From contig JAUROD010000004.1 in assembly GCA_030835845.1 (NCBI GenBank), positions 1 to 44,638 of the forward strand: a DNA stretch of 44,638 nucleotides, written 5' to 3'. The stretch comes from Flavobacteriaceae bacterium (GTDB taxonomy: Bacteria > Bacteroidota > Bacteroidia > Flavobacteriales > Flavobacteriaceae). The position numbers were made by a program, and so were the translations under genes. The notes under the pieces are model-generated. The model did no database searches, was not told the origin of the DNA, and saw nothing but the letters and a program-made list of their open reading frames with translations. How positions within the stretch are numbered: position 1 is the first letter of the stretch; the number at the start of each line of letters is the position of its first letter. Of the stretch, positions 9,803-18,784 are shown one piece after another.

Positions 9803-10459
9803 TTATTCAGCAAACCAAAATCCCGTATATTCTGAAATAGCATGAATACAGCCGAGTTCCAACAACTCACTTTCTGTAAATTGTGTTGCTACCCCAACTA
9901 CTTGCATCCCTGCTGCTCGTGCTGAGGTAATCCCAGATTGGGTATCTTCAAACGCTAAACAATCCGAGGGAGCAGTGTTTAGTTTTTGAGCAGCTGTTAT
10001 AAATATTTCAGGATGTGGTTTCCCATAGGTAACCAAATCACCAGATGTAGTGGAATGAAAACTTTCAGAGACTCCCAACCCTTCAAGAGTCATCTTCATG
10101 TTATTTTTGTCTCCCATAGTGGCAAGCCCAAAAGGAATTTTCGCTTTTTTTAAATGGGTTAAAAAAGTCATTAACCCTTCAATTGGTTTAATATGTGGGC
10201 GATACATTTCTCTAAAAAGAGCCTCTTTTTCATCACCTACTTTTCGTAATTCTTCTTCTGTTTTCAGATGCGGGAAAAAGCGTTGCATAACTTCTATCAA
10301 AGTACCCTTGTGATAATCTCGTTCAAACGTATCAGCATCAATATTTAACTTTTTCTCATGGATAAATTTCATCCAGGCATCGTGGTGAAAATGCATATTA
10401 TCCACTAGCGTGCCATCCATATCAAATATGACAGCTTTTGGAGCAGGAAGTTGAATCAT
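9803..10459 (-). CDS. HAD-superfamily phosphatase, beta-phosphoglucomutase-like
   Basis: A 218-residue HAD subfamily IA enzyme. The nucleophile motif DMDGT is at 13-17 (Asp13 nucleophile, Asp15 acid). A helical cap begins with NMHFHHDAW. Motif II lies in GLATMGDKNN, the motif III Lys in GKPHPEIF, and the motif IV acidic pair near FEDTQSG. This places it in the phosphatase/phosphoglucomutase group acting on small phosphorylated sugars. The sequence cannot separate a mutase from a phosphatase, and no sugar operon is nearby. It is divergent from the nitrilase gene with a 40-base gap. Confidence 0.85.
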   Translation of the reverse strand: MIQLPAPKAVIFDMDGTLVDNMHFHHDAWMKFIHEKKLNIDADTFERDYHKGTLIEVMQRFFPHLKTEEELRKVGDEKEALFREMYRPHIKPIEGLMTFLTHLKKAKIPFGLATMGDKNNMKMTLEGLGVSESFHSTTSGDLVTYGKPHPEIFITAAQKLNTAPSDCLAFEDTQSGITSARAAGMQVVGVATQFTESELLELGCIHAISEYTGFWFAE

Positions 10460-10499
10460 TGCTTATTTTTTTTGATCTTTACGTAAGTACAATAAAGAT

Positions 10500-11282
10500 A
10501 TGGAAACTAAACTGACCGTAACTGCAGTTCAAAGCAATCTTTTGTGGGAGGATAAAAAAGGAAACTTTGATCAGTTGGAACAACAACTTCTTTCAATCGA
10601 TTCCTCTACTGATTTGATTGTTCTCCCAGAAATGTTTACAACTGGGTTTACAATGAATCCAAAACCATTCGCAGAGCCGATGGACGGACAGACAATAGAA
10701 TGGATGAAAAGGCAAGCTCAAAATAAAAAGGCAGCTATTCTCGGGAGTTCTATTATCGAAGAGGATAACGCTTATTTTAATCGCCTTTTATTTGTCACAG
10801 AAGAAGCAGAAGTTTTCTATTATGACAAGCGTCATACGTTCACCTTGGCAGGAGAAAACCTGATGTACAACACAGGTCAAAACGATGGAATTGTTCACTT
10901 TAAAGGCTGGAAAATTTGCCTTAGGATATGTTATGATTTACGTTTTCCAGTTTGGAGTAGAAACACATCAGATTATGATTTATTAATCTATACCGCCAAT
11001 TGGCCAGATAAAAGAATAAATGCATGGGATACATTACTTCAAGCAAGAGCTATTGAAAATATGAGTTACTGCATTGGTGTTAATCGTGTTGGAAAGGATG
11101 GGTCAAATTTAGTTTATCCTGGACACACAACGATAGTCGATTATATGGGTATATGCCAAGGTGTTGCCAAAGAAAATCAGCCTGACACAACTACGGTATC
11201 CCTCGACAAAGAAGCTATGCATCTTGCAAGAAAAAAATTAAATTTTTTAAACGACAGAGATTTATTTAGTCTTCAATTGTAA
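10500..11282 (+). CDS. Nitrilase-superfamily omega-amidase (YafV/Nit2-like)
   Basis: Cytosolic C-N hydrolase of 260 residues. The catalytic triad is visible: Glu44 in LPEMFTTGF, Lys in YYDKRHTF near residue 111, and Cys in ICLRICYDLRFPVW near residue 145. The YafV/Nit2 group hydrolyses alpha-ketoglutaramate or alpha-ketosuccinamate produced by glutamine transaminases, acting as metabolite repair. The substrate is inferred from family similarity only. The 3' end overlaps the convergent lipoprotein gene by 17 bases. Confidence 0.85.
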   Translation: METKLTVTAVQSNLLWEDKKGNFDQLEQQLLSIDSSTDLIVLPEMFTTGFTMNPKPFAEPMDGQTIEWMKRQAQNKKAAILGSSIIEEDNAYFNRLLFVTEEAEVFYYDKRHTFTLAGENLMYNTGQNDGIVHFKGWKICLRICYDLRFPVWSRNTSDYDLLIYTANWPDKRINAWDTLLQARAIENMSYCIGVNRVGKDGSNLVYPGHTTIVDYMGICQGVAKENQPDTTTVSLDKEAMHLARKKLNFLNDRDLFSLQL

Positions 11283-12876
11283 TTCGTTCGTTGAGTTCCC
11301 AATTGGCTCGAACATCGAGTTCTCCTTCCAAATAAAAAGTTTCTTCAGCTTGGATTTTCAATAAGTAATTTCCAGTATCCCACCTTTGATTTCCATTAAG
11401 GTCTTTGATAATTCGTACTTGATATTTACCGGGAACGAGATTTTCTAAACGATAAATATTAGATTCGTTTTGCAAAATCTTTGTATGTGTTTTTCCATTT
11501 TGATCAAGCAATTCCATGAAATAGGGCATATCTTCATTTGCTCTATTTACAGTAAGAGTTAAGATCCCATAATCTTCAATTTTTCTAGTAGACACGGTAT
11601 GAAAAATTGTATCGTTCGTAGCTCCTAAAAAGTCAGTGATTGCATTTGGCATAAGCTGAACACTATAGTTGTCATTTGGAACTTTGTCGAAAACAAGATA
11701 AACTCGATCCATAAAATCATCTGTAAAAGTCTCATATGGAACTTCTAGAGTATCAATATCAAATATTTGAATATGTGTCTTATCCACCTTTATTACTGGT
11801 AAATTACTTTCTATTCTTAGAGTATCATTGAAATGGAGAGTTCCACCAGGAGTGATTGATAGTTGTAGAGAATCAAGTTCGGGACGAATAAATTTGACAA
11901 CTCTTGTTCGTATACTGTCTGCTTCTTGATGTTCAAAAGTCAGAGAATCCATTTCTTTTTGAGGATTAAACCAAAAGTGAAGTGTGTCTTTATTACGATC
12001 TTGAGTATAAAACCCATTGAGCGAATCTTTAAATTCACTTATAATATTCATTCTTCGATTTTCTACCTCCCCATAATATCCAAAAATGATGTGATGATCG
12101 TTTACAAACTGAGGTCTTCCCCATTTGAAATTCGTAATCTCCTTAAAAAGTATAGGAAATTTAAGGGAATCTTGAGGCAATTCGATTGGTTGTTCAAAGA
12201 ACCCAATTTTATCTATATTTTGATCAAAAACATAATTTTTACCAACATCTTGCAACGCTATCATTTCATATTTTCCTGGCGCTAAATTTTTGAGTTTGAA
12301 AATGACACTATCAAGCGTATTTCCAATATAATAGGGTTTTTCAAGAAATATAGTTGAATCGGTATAAGTAGAGTCTATGGGATAAAGATGGATAGAAATT
12401 CCAGTAGGAGAGATTGCTTCATAAGCATCTCGGATTTCTCCAGATAAAGTGAGTGAATCAAGATGATCTCCAGTTGAAAAAGTATAATCGAAAAAAGGCA
12501 ATGGATTTCGTTCGTTATAATCTTCAATTGATGAACCAAAATTAAAGGTATAGGTTACATTGTCTTTTGGAGGCACTTCAAATTGTATAATCACTTTTTT
12601 ACTTACGGTTCCTTCAGGTAATATTTTATAATTTTCAGGATCAATAGGTGGAGAGACAACCAATTGATTTGCGATATCTTTAAGTTGGATGTATTCGTCA
12701 AAGGTCAAAACGATCTTATTTGCGTCAAAATTAAGTTTACCAATTGGAGGAACTGCGCTTATCAATATTGGAGGGAGACTATCCTTTGCTCCTCCAGTTA
12801 TATTTCCCCGTTTTGCACATCGACTTGAGGAAAGAAGTCCAATAACCAGTAATATAATTCCCAAAGAGTTACGCAT
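11266..12876 (-). CDS. Lipoprotein with N-terminal Ig-like (Big_5) domain
   Basis: A 536-residue exported protein. The N-terminal hydrophobic signal is followed by SSRCAKRG, a possible lipobox. A Big_5-like domain follows (DSLPPILISAVPP, then IVLTFDEYI and a FNFGSSIEDYNE segment, about residues 35-140). Further beta-rich modules follow, including a C-terminal region with PGKYQVRIIKDLNGNQRWDTG, a prealbumin/SpaA-like repeat that also occurs in shorter form earlier (PGKYEMIALQDV). Its function is not known. It follows comF on the minus strand and probably shares its transcript. Confidence 0.75.
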   Translation of the reverse strand: MRNSLGIILLVIGLLSSSRCAKRGNITGGAKDSLPPILISAVPPIGKLNFDANKIVLTFDEYIQLKDIANQLVVSPPIDPENYKILPEGTVSKKVIIQFEVPPKDNVTYTFNFGSSIEDYNERNPLPFFDYTFSTGDHLDSLTLSGEIRDAYEAISPTGISIHLYPIDSTYTDSTIFLEKPYYIGNTLDSVIFKLKNLAPGKYEMIALQDVGKNYVFDQNIDKIGFFEQPIELPQDSLKFPILFKEITNFKWGRPQFVNDHHIIFGYYGEVENRRMNIISEFKDSLNGFYTQDRNKDTLHFWFNPQKEMDSLTFEHQEADSIRTRVVKFIRPELDSLQLSITPGGTLHFNDTLRIESNLPVIKVDKTHIQIFDIDTLEVPYETFTDDFMDRVYLVFDKVPNDNYSVQLMPNAITDFLGATNDTIFHTVSTRKIEDYGILTLTVNRANEDMPYFMELLDQNGKTHTKILQNESNIYRLENLVPGKYQVRIIKDLNGNQRWDTGNYLLKIQAEETFYLEGELDVRANWELNERITIED

Positions 12877-12913
12877 GAAGTTTAATTTCGTTGCAATTTA
12901 ATACATAAATCTG

Positions 12914-13594
12914 TTATGAACGACAGCATATAGTGGCAATACTAAGCTCAAGTCCAGAAAGGTTCTCCATTGTCATAGCACAAGCTTTTAGTGTGGCTCC
13001 TGTTGTAAAGATATCATCGATTAATAAATAATGTCCTTGCTTTAACGTTACTTTTCTATTCAAACGAAAAGCGTCTTTTACTATATGTTCACGATTCCCT
13101 TTTATTAACGAAAGCATTGGTGTGTTTTTAATTCGTTCAATTAATGTACCAAAATATGGAATTGAAAGAAGATTAGCAGCAGTTTGACCAATTAAGTCTA
13201 CCTGATTGTATCCACGTTTTCGTTTTCTTTTTTTGTGTAAAGGGACTCCTATAATTCCATCAAAAGACCATTTTTGTTGGAGTATATGGGCAGCTAATTT
13301 TTTTCCAAAATAGATACTTATAGTTTGAATTCCTTGATATTTTGTTTCATACAGCATCTTTTCAATACGACCTCCTTCATAAAAATAGTAGAGTGCAAAT
13401 ACTTTTTTTAATTCAAGAGGAGGAATTAGTTCAGAGCTGATATCAAGTAAATAATTTCCTTTGAAATAGATATAGGGAAGTGAAAATTCACACGCTAAGC
13501 AGAGTCCGTTAGAATGAAAAGATAACTCCTTTTTGCAACCCCAACAAAGTTTAGGAAATATCAATTCGATAAAAGCACGAAAAAAAAGCGACAT
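12914..13594 (-). CDS. ComF family amidophosphoribosyltransferase-like protein
   Basis: A ComF/GntX-type protein of 226 residues from the ATG at 13594. A longer reading uses GTG at 13615. An N-terminal zinc ribbon shows CWGCKKEL and CLACEF. The C-terminal phosphoribosyltransferase fold has the PRPP loop LLIDDIFTTGATLKAC and an upstream PLHKKRKRKRGYNQ motif. In naturally competent bacteria ComF helps import single-stranded DNA; in most Bacteroidota its role is unclear. It is divergent from glyS with only about 50 bases between the start codons, so the two promoters must overlap. Confidence 0.85.
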   Translation of the reverse strand: MSLFFRAFIELIFPKLCWGCKKELSFHSNGLCLACEFSLPYIYFKGNYLLDISSELIPPLELKKVFALYYFYEGGRIEKMLYETKYQGIQTISIYFGKKLAAHILQQKWSFDGIIGVPLHKKRKRKRGYNQVDLIGQTAANLLSIPYFGTLIERIKNTPMLSLIKGNREHIVKDAFRLNRKVTLKQGHYLLIDDIFTTGATLKACAMTMENLSGLELSIATICCRS

Positions 13595-13603
13595 ATTCAA
13601 AGA

Positions 13604-13640
13604 TTTGGAATCCACAAAATACGAAAAAGGACTATTTTTG
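13604..13640 (+). promoter_or_regulatory. Candidate promoter of glyS
   Basis: TATTTTTG (13633-13640) ends only 4 bases before the glyS ATG. A TTTG at 13604-13607 is a possible -33, but its 25-base spacing is longer than the 17-23 expected. Use of this element would give a leaderless or nearly leaderless mRNA. Confidence 0.4.
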
Positions 13641-13644
13641 CAAC

Positions 13645-15177
13645 ATGACAGATTTTAAGAAAATCATTTCCCACGCTAAAGAATACGGTTTTGTATTCCC
13701 TTCAAGTGAAATTTACGACGGTTTATCTGCGGTATATGACTATGCCCAAAACGGTGCAGCTCTAAAAAAAAATATTCGTGATTATTGGTGGAAAGCAATG
13801 GTCCAATTACACGGAAACATTGTAGGAATAGATGCAGCTATTTTTATGCATCCAACCACATGGAAAGCTTCTGGACACGTAGATGCTTTTAACGATCCTT
13901 TGATTGATAACAAAGATTCTAAAAAGAGATATCGTGCAGATGTTTTAGTGGAAGATTATTGTGCCAAAATTGAATCCAAAATTGATAAAGAAGTCGCAAA
14001 AGCCCAAAAACGCTTTGGAGAAACGTTTGATAAAAAACAGTTTCTCGCTACTAATCCAAGAGTATTGGGATATCAAGAAAAAATAGATGCTATTTTAAAA
14101 CGTCTAGGGAAGTCATTAGAAAAAGAAGACTTACAAGACGTTAAAGATTTAATAGAGGAATTGGAAATTGTTTGTCCTGAATCAGGCTCAAGAAATTGGA
14201 CTGATGTCAAGCAATTCAATTTAATGTTTGGAACAAAATTAGGGGCATCTGCAGATTCCGCTATGGACTTATATTTAAGACCTGAAACTGCACAAGGAAT
14301 TTTTGTGAATTTCTTAAATGTTCAAAAAACAGGAAGGATGAAAGTCCCATTTGGAATTGCACAAACTGGAAAAGCTTTTAGAAATGAGATTGTTGCTCGA
14401 CAATTTATTTTTAGAATGCGAGAATTTGAACAGATGGAAATGCAATTTTTCGTTCCTCCGGGAACCCAAAAAGAATGGTATGAGCAATGGAAAGCTACCC
14501 GCTTAAAATGGCATTTATCACTTGGGATGGGTGAGAAAAATTACCGTTTTCACAATCATGAAAAATTAGCTCATTATGCTGATGCAGCTGCAGACATTGA
14601 ATTTAAATTTCCATTCGGTTTTAAAGAATTAGAGGGAATCCATTCAAGAACAGATTTCGACTTAGGAAGTCATGAAAAATATTCCGGAAAAAAACTTCAG
14701 TATTTTGATCCAGAACGAAACGAAAACTATGTTCCTTATGTCGTTGAAACCTCAATTGGTTTAGATCGAATGTTTTTAGCAGTTTTCTCCTGGGCTTTAA
14801 GAGAGGAAACACTTGACGATGGAAGTAGTCGTACGGTACTTAAATTGCCTTCAGTTTTGGCTCCAACTAAGTTGGCAGTTTTACCTCTAGTCAAAAAAGA
14901 TGGATTACCTGAATTGGCTCACCAAATTGTGGACTCTTTGAAATGGGAGTATGCAACTTCTTATGACGAAAAAGACGCTGTTGGAAGACGATACAGAAGA
15001 CAAGATGCACTTGGAACACCCTTTTGTGTGACGGTAGATCATCAATCGCTTGAAGATAATACGGTGACGCTAAGAGACCGTGATACAATGGAACAAGTTC
15101 GTGTTAAAATTGATGAGCTTCACCACACGTTAGATGCTAAGCTAAATATTAAGCACTGGTTGCAAAAAATCCAATAA
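13645..15177 (+). CDS. glyS: Glycyl-tRNA synthetase (alpha2 type)
   Basis: Class II aminoacyl-tRNA synthetase of 510 residues that charges tRNA-Gly. This is the single-chain dimeric form, not the GlyQ/GlyS tetramer. Features include the N-terminal YGFVFPSSEIYDGLSAVYDY, motif 2-like sequence AFRNEIVARQFIFRMREFEQ, motif 3-like sequence ETSIGLDRMFLAVF, and a C-terminal anticodon-binding domain beginning near LPSVLAPTKLAVLPL. It is transcribed alone, since both flanking genes lie on the opposite strand. Confidence 0.96.
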   Translation: MTDFKKIISHAKEYGFVFPSSEIYDGLSAVYDYAQNGAALKKNIRDYWWKAMVQLHGNIVGIDAAIFMHPTTWKASGHVDAFNDPLIDNKDSKKRYRADVLVEDYCAKIESKIDKEVAKAQKRFGETFDKKQFLATNPRVLGYQEKIDAILKRLGKSLEKEDLQDVKDLIEELEIVCPESGSRNWTDVKQFNLMFGTKLGASADSAMDLYLRPETAQGIFVNFLNVQKTGRMKVPFGIAQTGKAFRNEIVARQFIFRMREFEQMEMQFFVPPGTQKEWYEQWKATRLKWHLSLGMGEKNYRFHNHEKLAHYADAAADIEFKFPFGFKELEGIHSRTDFDLGSHEKYSGKKLQYFDPERNENYVPYVVETSIGLDRMFLAVFSWALREETLDDGSSRTVLKLPSVLAPTKLAVLPLVKKDGLPELAHQIVDSLKWEYATSYDEKDAVGRRYRRQDALGTPFCVTVDHQSLEDNTVTLRDRDTMEQVRVKIDELHHTLDAKLNIKHWLQKIQ

Positions 15178-15246
15178 TAGAAAAAGCGAATTTTTCAATC
15201 ACAACATTGGAGGTTGGTTTTTTAAAGGTAAATCTAGAAATTAAAA

Positions 15247-15834
15247 TTAGAATCGTTTACCAATGCTCATCCCACCGCGCGCATGAGCTCCGATATTAGA
15301 GGAAGAAATAAGAAAGCGCCCAAACCCACAGAACACCTCGAAGGTGAATCCACTTTCATTAATCCATTTTTTTCCGACAGCAATTCCAAGTGAAGTCTGA
15401 AAAGTTGTTCCACTATCAACATTGTCATAGGATATATAATTATCATTAAACAAACCAATTGATGAAAAAGCTTCAACAAAAAATCCACTTGCTCCATAAT
15501 CTTTTCGGTTTAAAAAATAAAACCTATAGTACGGATCTATACTAAAAACATATTCTGAAATTGAACCGTCTCCAAGTGAAATAAGCATACCAATACCAAA
15601 TGCTTCGGAGTGGTTAACAATCCGTTCAAAGTTTACATTTAAGGTAGCAGTAGAAAGCAAATCAAGACCATTTAATCTAAATTCTGTTTTACCATTTACT
15701 TCAGCTTTTTTTGTAACAATTTCTACTTTCATTGGTGTTTCTTGAGCATTCAAAATAGTTGAAGACAAAAAGAAAATACTGATGCAAAATGATATGATGT
15801 AGGTTTTTCTATTACTGAGAAGTGCGTTTTTCAT
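15247..15834 (-). CDS. Outer-membrane beta-barrel protein, function unknown
   Basis: A 195-residue exported protein with a signal peptide (hydrophobic segment about residues 12-30, cleavage after LNAQ). The mature part alternates short amphipathic strands rich in Gly, Tyr and Phe, and ends in KRF. A terminal Phe is typical of a barrel assembled by BamA. Segments such as NVNFERIV, YYRFYFLNRK and GIAVGKKW resemble small DUF3575/OmpW-like barrels of Bacteroidota. I do not recognise a specific function. It is transcribed alone. Confidence 0.7.
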   Translation of the reverse strand: MKNALLSNRKTYIISFCISIFFLSSTILNAQETPMKVEIVTKKAEVNGKTEFRLNGLDLLSTATLNVNFERIVNHSEAFGIGMLISLGDGSISEYVFSIDPYYRFYFLNRKDYGASGFFVEAFSSIGLFNDNYISYDNVDSGTTFQTSLGIAVGKKWINESGFTFEVFCGFGRFLISSSNIGAHARGGMSIGKRF

Positions 15835-15892
15835 TTTATGGAGCTTTTTAAGTTAAATTTGATTTATAGCTACAATTTTAATGCCGTTAATT

Positions 15893-15900
15893 CAAAAGTA
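15893..15900 (-). promoter_or_regulatory. Candidate -7 element of the barrel gene
   Basis: Minus-strand TACTTTTG matches TAnnTTTG and lies 58 bases before the barrel start codon. No -33 TTG at the expected distance is visible, so support is limited. Confidence 0.35.
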
Positions 15901-15976
15901 GTGATTTTTTGATGATTCCCTAATTATTAAAACAATGGACAGGACAAAACCATATTTTAAGATTATTGGTCTTTTA

Positions 15977-16005
15977 TTGATATAACAAAGTTATCTGTAT
16001 TTTTG
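15977..16005 (+). promoter_or_regulatory. Promoter of xth
   Basis: TTG (15977-15979), an 18-base spacer and TATTTTTG (15998-16005) match the flavobacterial consensus. The -7 element ends 4 bases before the ATG at 16010, so transcription should begin at or very near the start codon. This decides the start: the TTG codon at 16007 should not be used. Confidence 0.65.
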
Positions 16006-16009
16006 TTTG

Positions 16010-16771
16010 ATGAAAATAATTTCCTACAACGTAAATGGAATACGTGCAGCACTAAAAAAAGATTTTATAGGTTGGTTAAAAGCTGCAAATCCTGATGTCG
16101 TGTGCCTTCAAGAGACTAAAGCTAGAGAAGAACAGGTAGATCTATCTGATATTGAAGCACTTGGATATCGTCACTATTGGTTCTCAGCTCAAAAAAAGGG
16201 CTACAGTGGTGTGGCAATCCTTTCCAAGATGAAACCAAATCACATTGAATTTGGATCTGGAATTGATCACATGGACTTTGAAGGAAGGATTATACGTATC
16301 GACTTTGATCAGTGTTCAATAATGAGTCTTTATTTGCCATCAGGAACAAATATTGATCGTCTTGATTATAAATTTAAATTTATGGATGAGTTTAAAGTGT
16401 ATATCGATGAATTGAAAAAAACTATTCCTAATCTTATTATATGTGGCGATTACAATATATGTCATCAAGCTATTGATATTCACGATCCAGTGAGAAATAA
16501 AAACGTATCTGGTTTTTTACCGGAGGAAAGAGCTTGGTTAGATGGTTTTTTGAAAAGCGGATTCATTGACACTTTTCGATCATTAAATCCTGACCCACAT
16601 CATTACAGTTGGTGGAGTTATCGAGCAAACGCTAGGGCAAACAATAAAGGCTGGAGAATTGATTACGCATTAGCCACTTCAACTTTAAAATCAAATATAA
16701 AGCGTGCCTATATTTTACCCGAAGCATACCATTCGGACCACTGCCCTGTGGTAGTTGAACTAATCTTTTAA
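16010..16771 (+). CDS. xth: Exodeoxyribonuclease III
   Basis: AP endonuclease and 3'-5' exonuclease of base excision repair, 253 residues. EEP-fold motifs are visible: the Asn in SYNVNGIRA, the catalytic Glu in CLQETKA, ICGDYNICH (Asp and Asn), GWRIDYALAT, and the terminal SDHCPVVVEL with the catalytic Asp-His pair. Length and motif order are normal. The OmpA lipoprotein gene follows after 17 bases and probably shares the promoter. Confidence 0.95.
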   Translation: MKIISYNVNGIRAALKKDFIGWLKAANPDVVCLQETKAREEQVDLSDIEALGYRHYWFSAQKKGYSGVAILSKMKPNHIEFGSGIDHMDFEGRIIRIDFDQCSIMSLYLPSGTNIDRLDYKFKFMDEFKVYIDELKKTIPNLIICGDYNICHQAIDIHDPVRNKNVSGFLPEERAWLDGFLKSGFIDTFRSLNPDPHHYSWWSYRANARANNKGWRIDYALATSTLKSNIKRAYILPEAYHSDHCPVVVELIF

Positions 16772-16788
16772 AAAAATTATCTACAATC

Positions 16789-17727
16789 ATGAAAAAACTT
16801 CTCTCCCTTTTCAGTTTAATGTTTTTATTTTCATCTTGTGTTTCTTCAAAATTATACAATGAAATAGAAGAGCGTTATGCTTTGATTAAGCTGGAACATT
16901 CAGCTTTAAAATCAGAAAAACAAAACCTTCAGAAAAAATACGATTCACTTCATAGCAACTATACCACATTATACTCAGATTATACAAAAGAGAAAGCACT
17001 CCTTGCAACAACTTCAAATACACTAAACAACCTACAGAAAGCGTATGAAGCACTTGAAAAAAATAGTAACGAAGCCCTTCAGGAAAGTATTGAAACAAAT
17101 CGTTCTCTGCTCGAACAAATTCAGTTGAAAGAGAGTGAATTACTAAATGAGCGTAATCGATTGGATTCAATAGGGGAAGAATTATTTTCACGTATCAATC
17201 GCGTAAACGAATTAGAGGAGTTAGTTGCCGAAAAAGAAGCTCTGATGAATACTTTGAAAACAACCCTAATCACTGCCCTTAATAGTTTTGAAGGGAAAGG
17301 ATTGTCTGTGGAACAACGCGATGGAAAAGTATATGTATCAATGGAAAATAAATTACTATTTCGATCAGGAAGTTGGACGGTAGAGGCATCAGGAAGACGT
17401 GCAATTAAGGAGTTAGGAAATGTATTAGCAACTAATCCAGATATTGCTATTTTGATTGAGGGACATACCGATACAGATCCTTATTCGGGAAATAAAAGTT
17501 TAAGCGGAAATTGGGATTTATCGACAAAAAGAGCTACTGAAATAGTGAAACTACTGTTACAAAATCAAGCAATCAAGCCAGAAAATTTAACTGCAGCTGG
17601 ACGAGGTGAATTTCATCCTGTTGAGGTAAATCTAAGTATTGAAGGTAAAGCAAAAAATAGACGAATTGAGGTTATTCTGACTCCAAAATTGGATAAGATT
17701 AGCGAACTCTTAAAACAAATTGACTAG
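16789..17727 (+). CDS. OmpA-family lipoprotein with coiled coil
   Basis: A 312-residue envelope protein. The N-terminal signal ends in the lipobox LFSSCVSS, so it is probably lipidated at Cys near residue 17. Residues about 25-165 are a long Glu/Leu/Lys-rich coiled coil. The C-terminal OmpA domain starts near residue 180, with the peptidoglycan-binding signature LIEGHTDTDPYSG and LSTKRATEIVKLL, then AAGRGEFHPV and KNRRIEVIL. It likely links the outer membrane to peptidoglycan. It lies in an operon-like run between xth and an aldo/keto reductase. Confidence 0.88.
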   Translation: MKKLLSLFSLMFLFSSCVSSKLYNEIEERYALIKLEHSALKSEKQNLQKKYDSLHSNYTTLYSDYTKEKALLATTSNTLNNLQKAYEALEKNSNEALQESIETNRSLLEQIQLKESELLNERNRLDSIGEELFSRINRVNELEELVAEKEALMNTLKTTLITALNSFEGKGLSVEQRDGKVYVSMENKLLFRSGSWTVEASGRRAIKELGNVLATNPDIAILIEGHTDTDPYSGNKSLSGNWDLSTKRATEIVKLLLQNQAIKPENLTAAGRGEFHPVEVNLSIEGKAKNRRIEVILTPKLDKISELLKQID

Positions 17728-17734
17728 AAAATTT

Positions 17735-18772
17735 ATGGAATATACTACTCTCCCAGCAACAGACATCAAGGTTAGTAAACTATGTCTTGGAACAATGACC
17801 TTTGGTAATCAAAATACTGAGGCTGAAAGCCATGCTCAAATGGATCTTGCCGTTGAACGCGGAATTAATTTTTTTGATACTGCAGAACTTTACCCTGTCC
17901 CAGCGACTGCTCAAACCTATGCAGACACTGAAAGGATAATGGGTAAGTGGTTTAAAAAAACAGGTAAACGAGAAGAGATTGTTTTAGCATCTAAAATTGC
18001 AGGACCGGGAGCATACACCGCACATATTCGAGATCATGAAAACTATAGTCCAAAGCATCTTCGAGAAGCACTTGATAATAGCTTGAAAAGACTGCACACA
18101 GACTATCTAGATTTATATCAACTTCATTGGCCAGAAAGGAAAACGAATTTTTTTGGTGTTCGTGGATATATAACAAAACCTGATCACTCAGCATGGGAAG
18201 ATAATTTTGAAGAAATTCTACAGACTTTGTCAGATCTTATTAAGGAGGGAAAAATAAAGCATATTGGTCTCTCAAACGAAACTCCTTGGGGACTTATGCG
18301 TGCTACCGAACTTTCAAAAAAGGGACTCCCAAAAATGATCACAGTGCAAAACCCCTACAATCTTCTCAATCGACTTTTTGAAGTAGGAAATGCTGAAATT
18401 TGTTTACGTGAAGAGATGGGATTACTAGCTTATTCACCGCTTGGTTTTGGTCGATTGACAGGCAAGTATAGAAAGGAAATGCCCGAAAAATCACGTTTTA
18501 AATTGTTCCCAAATTTAGCTCGATTTAATGGCGAAAATAGTATTCGAGCTACTGAGGAATATTATAAACTAGCGCAGGAATTTGACATTTCACTTACCCA
18601 TTTGGCACTTGCATTTGTAACTAGTCGACCCTTTGTAACTTCAAATATTCTTGGAGCAACAAGTGTAACACAATTGGAAGAAAATATTAACTCAATTTCA
18701 GTTAGCTTGTCCAAGGATATTTTAAAAGAAATTGATAGAATCCAAGAATTAATACCAAATCCTGCACCATAG
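17735..18772 (+). CDS. Aldo/keto reductase (Tas-like)
   Basis: An NADPH-dependent oxidoreductase with a TIM-barrel fold, 345 residues from the ATG at 17735 (an in-frame TTG at 17720 would overlap the previous gene). The AKR tetrad can be traced: Asp and Tyr in FFDTAELYP, Lys in LASKIAGP, and His in YQLHWPE. The cofactor-binding end shows LGFGRLTGKY and ILGATSVTQLEENI. The insert after the active-site Tyr and the overall length fit the Tas/YajO-type group. The substrate is unknown. It starts 7 bases after the OmpA gene stop. Confidence 0.87.
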   Translation: MEYTTLPATDIKVSKLCLGTMTFGNQNTEAESHAQMDLAVERGINFFDTAELYPVPATAQTYADTERIMGKWFKKTGKREEIVLASKIAGPGAYTAHIRDHENYSPKHLREALDNSLKRLHTDYLDLYQLHWPERKTNFFGVRGYITKPDHSAWEDNFEEILQTLSDLIKEGKIKHIGLSNETPWGLMRATELSKKGLPKMITVQNPYNLLNRLFEVGNAEICLREEMGLLAYSPLGFGRLTGKYRKEMPEKSRFKLFPNLARFNGENSIRATEEYYKLAQEFDISLTHLALAFVTSRPFVTSNILGATSVTQLEENINSISVSLSKDILKEIDRIQELIPNPAP

Positions 18773-18784
18773 TCTAAGGAGTAG

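Noticed and set aside
11926-12285. 119-codon plus-strand open frame inside the Big_5 lipoprotein gene
   Set aside because: It is wholly antisense to a gene with clear domains and has no recognisable motifs or promoter. It looks like a chance open frame in AT-rich DNA.
15179-15199. Terminator between glyS and the barrel gene (GAAAAA...TTTTTC repeat)
   Set aside because: The stem would be almost all A-T and very weak, so I cannot support it as a terminator.
16886-17191. 101-codon minus-strand frame opposite the OmpA lipoprotein
   Set aside because: Antisense to the coiled-coil region, whose Glu/Leu/Lys codons easily give open antisense frames.
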